This document shows positions 62,512 through 64,000 of a DNA stretch of 64,000 nt, piece after piece (within the stretch, counting starts at the first letter, position 1; every line of letters starts with the position of its first letter). The notes beneath the pieces were generated by a model. That model made no database searches and had not been told where the DNA came from. It saw only the letters and a program-made list of their open reading frames with translations. Both the position numbers and the translations under genes were made by a program. Origin of the DNA: Methylomonas rosea (GTDB lineage: Bacteria; Pseudomonadota; Gammaproteobacteria; Methylococcales; Methylomonadaceae); assembly GCF_024505055.1 (NCBI RefSeq), contig NZ_JANIBL010000004.1:1-64000 (forward strand). Direction: 5' to 3'.

Positions 62512-63726
62512 TCAGTTGCCAAAGTAATTTATTATCAGTTTGCCGCCGGACATCACCAAATCAGGATACTCCAACAATTTAAGCTTTTGAATCGGATCGC
62601 CTTTTACCGCGATCAGGTCGGCAGGTGCACCGGACAGCAGAGTGCCCAGTAGAGGAATGTTCAGATACTGGCCGGCTTTGGAGGTTGCGGTCCGTATCAC
62701 ATCTAATGGCGTCATGCCCGCCAGATGTTGTAAGTACAGTAATTCCTGAGCATCTATGCCCCAGGGAATGTCAGGATGAGCGATTTCCGCGCCGTACAAA
62801 AACTCCGCACCCAGCTCGGCTAAGCGTCTGACATTGCTGCTCACGCCCGGACATTTGGACAAGGTGTCGATGGTGCTGACGATTCTGACCTGCTGTGCCA
62901 CGGCCCGCTGTAATTGCGCATCCGGCAATTTGTCGCAGGGCGCATGCGCCCATTCATCGACACCGGCATCCAAGGCTAATTGTGCGCCTTTGGATTCGGC
63001 AAGATGCGCCGCCACCCGTCGGCCCAGTTGATGGGCTTCGTCGACGATGGCCGCCAACACAACCGGAGATAACGTCGGCCAGCTATGAGGCTTATCATGC
63101 GTTTTGGCATGCGGGTGTTCGGAGTGAGCGTGTGTGTGCCCGCCAGACCAAGGCGCGCCTGCTTCGCCACCCGGCTCCAGCGCCACTTTGATCAGCACCG
63201 CGCCGCCCGCCACCAGTTTCCGCACCGCTTGCCGCGCTTGTTGCGCGTCGGCTACCGGCATGGCAATGTCGGTTTCGCCCAGATTAGGGATCGGATAGCC
63301 TGCCGGCGCGGTAATAATCGGTCCCGACGTCATCAGCCTTAAACTGCCGTCACCGCCGACAGGCTGATGCAGCGGCCCGCCGACATCGCGCACCGTAGTG
63401 ATGCCATGGCGCAACACGGAATCGGCCGGTACGTGTTGATAGCTTAAATGCGCGTGTAACTCGATAAAACCGGGCAATAAGGTTGCATCACCGAGATCGA
63501 GTCGGGGCGCATCGCTATCTTTAAAGGCTTCCCGACTGTCTATCCGGGTGACCTTGCCGTCACTGATCAGCACCGCTGCATCATTTCTGAGCGCATAGCC
63601 ATCGAAAACCCGCGCCGCCGAGATTAGCAGCGGTTCATCTTGGGCGAAGGCGGCGCTGCCCGGCAAAGTCAGCGCCAGCACCGATAGCAATTGGAGGCAG
63701 CGGTTGATACGAGATTGAGATTTCAT
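62512..63726 (-). CDS. Secreted amidohydrolase with His-rich insert
   Basis: A 404-residue enzyme of the amidohydrolase superfamily (COG1228-like), with a signal peptide ending about residue 28 (AFAQD). Metal-site motifs are HAH (91-93), Lys180, His241 and His261. The motif that usually reads GTD reads YGAE (311-314), so Glu314 replaces the usual metal-ligand Asp. A His-rich loop at 197-214 contains seven His in 18 residues, suggesting metal binding. From ATG 63726 rather than 63825, whose extra 33 residues look unrelated. It sits between a TonB-dependent receptor end and two MacB-type permeases. The substrate is unknown. Confidence 0.75.
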   Translation of the reverse strand: MKSQSRINRCLQLLSVLALTLPGSAAFAQDEPLLISAARVFDGYALRNDAAVLISDGKVTRIDSREAFKDSDAPRLDLGDATLLPGFIELHAHLSYQHVPADSVLRHGITTVRDVGGPLHQPVGGDGSLRLMTSGPIITAPAGYPIPNLGETDIAMPVADAQQARQAVRKLVAGGAVLIKVALEPGGEAGAPWSGGHTHAHSEHPHAKTHDKPHSWPTLSPVVLAAIVDEAHQLGRRVAAHLAESKGAQLALDAGVDEWAHAPCDKLPDAQLQRAVAQQVRIVSTIDTLSKCPGVSSNVRRLAELGAEFLYGAEIAHPDIPWGIDAQELLYLQHLAGMTPLDVIRTATSKAGQYLNIPLLGTLLSGAPADLIAVKGDPIQKLKLLEYPDLVMSGGKLIINYFGN

Positions 63727-63791
63727 AGCTATTTCGCAAAAAACAGCGCCGGCGAAAACCGGCACTGCCGAGTTGAAGTGGATTAAATCGC

Positions 63792-64000
63792 CTAGAAGCT
63801 GGCAGCAATACCAATTTGCCCCCAAATGCCAGGCATTTGATAACCGGGGCGATAGACATAGCGCTTGTCGAACAAGTTTTCCACGCTAACAAAGACTTCG
63901 CCTTTTTTGCCCAACCCGGCGACCGGATAGGCCAGCCGGGTATTAGCCACGGTAAAGGCTTCGACACGCTGGTTATTCACTTCGCCGACATTCCGGGCTC
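63792..64000 (-). CDS. TonB-dependent outer-membrane receptor, C-terminal part
   Basis: The open frame runs past the window edge. The visible residues include the receptor's final strands, with the C-terminal motif VENLFDKRYVYRPGYQMPG and the terminal aromatic ...GIAASF. This is the classic TonB-dependent receptor ending. The final Phe and the FDKRY element are diagnostic. Only about 69 codons are inside the window, so the substrate cannot be stated. It lies upstream of the amidohydrolase gene, 65 bases away. Confidence 0.8.
   Translation of the reverse strand, partial: ARNVGEVNNQRVEAFTVANTRLAYPVAGLGKKGEVFVSVENLFDKRYVYRPGYQMPGIWGQIGIAASF

Noticed and set aside
1..64000. CRISPR arrays, rRNA, tRNA and riboswitches
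   Set aside because: No regularly spaced short repeats and no recognisable RNA gene or riboswitch core were seen by eye.

Overview
The window reads as chromosomal DNA of a gammaproteobacterium. It has a full dcw cluster ending in lpxC, a pilMNOPQ operon divergent from PBP1A, lptM-lysA-dapF-DUF484-xerC, dciA next to lpxC, and paired speA/speE. The protein sequences look most like methanotrophs of the order Methylococcales (Methylomonas-like). That genus-level guess rests on general resemblance and not on a marker gene, because the window holds no rRNA, tRNA or methane-oxidation gene.

Layout. 1-9.0 kb (minus strand): pilMNOPQ for the type IV pilus inner-membrane assembly platform and secretin, a bidirectional terminator, then lptM-lysA-dapF-DUF484-xerC. 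9.2-11.6 kb: PBP1A. 11.6-15.1 kb (minus): L31, a GC-rich AmpG-type transporter and the NhaD sodium/proton antiporter. 15.2-17.3 kb: a sulfite/nitrite reductase hemoprotein overlapping a DUF934 gene. 17.4-20.1 kb (minus): CtpA protease and EnvC amidase activator. 20.4-22.7 kb: ArsR regulator, rhodanese, SecB and GpsA. 23.0-41.4 kb: one uninterrupted division/cell-wall run, mraZ-rsmH-ftsL-ftsI-murE-murF-mraY-murD-ftsW-murG-murC-murB-ddl-ftsQ-ftsA-ftsZ, then lpxC. Many of its genes overlap by 4 to 16 bases. It starts from a clear sigma70 promoter whose -10 end and leader carry four MraZ-type boxes.

41.5-45.5 kb (minus): a UbiA prenyltransferase with an N-terminal HAD domain, a four-helix SMR/EamA-type transporter and a GT-C glycosyltransferase, read into dciA. 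This looks like a set for making, flipping and using a polyprenyl-phosphate sugar. 45.7-47.9 kb: a secreted pentapeptide-repeat protein and an amino-acid permease. 48.0-50.9 kb: an AT-rich two-gene island, an AAA/SMC-like ATPase plus an HNH nuclease of the Septu (PtuA-PtuB) type. It is bracketed by two inverted copies of a palindromic dispersed repeat, and one flank also holds a 117-base nested palindrome. This is the strongest candidate for a mobile or defence system here.

51.0-56.7 kb: Ugd, a beta-hydroxyacid dehydrogenase, a GDSL lipase/esterase lipoprotein, then divergent speA and speE for polyamines. 56.9-59.8 kb: an FHA-GGDEF diguanylate cyclase, a TIGR04073 exosortase-associated protein, an OmpA-like lipoprotein, a small lipoprotein and a ComFB-family protein. 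59.9-64.0 kb (minus): two adjacent MacB/FtsX-type permeases with no ATPase beside them, a secreted His-rich amidohydrolase and the C-terminal end of a TonB-dependent receptor cut by the window edge.

Envelope growth is the common thread. DapF and LysA handle meso-DAP and lysine, MurE appears to be the meso-DAP-adding type, and FtsI/FtsW/PBP1A polymerise. EnvC/CtpA remodel the wall, and LpxC/LptM serve LPS.
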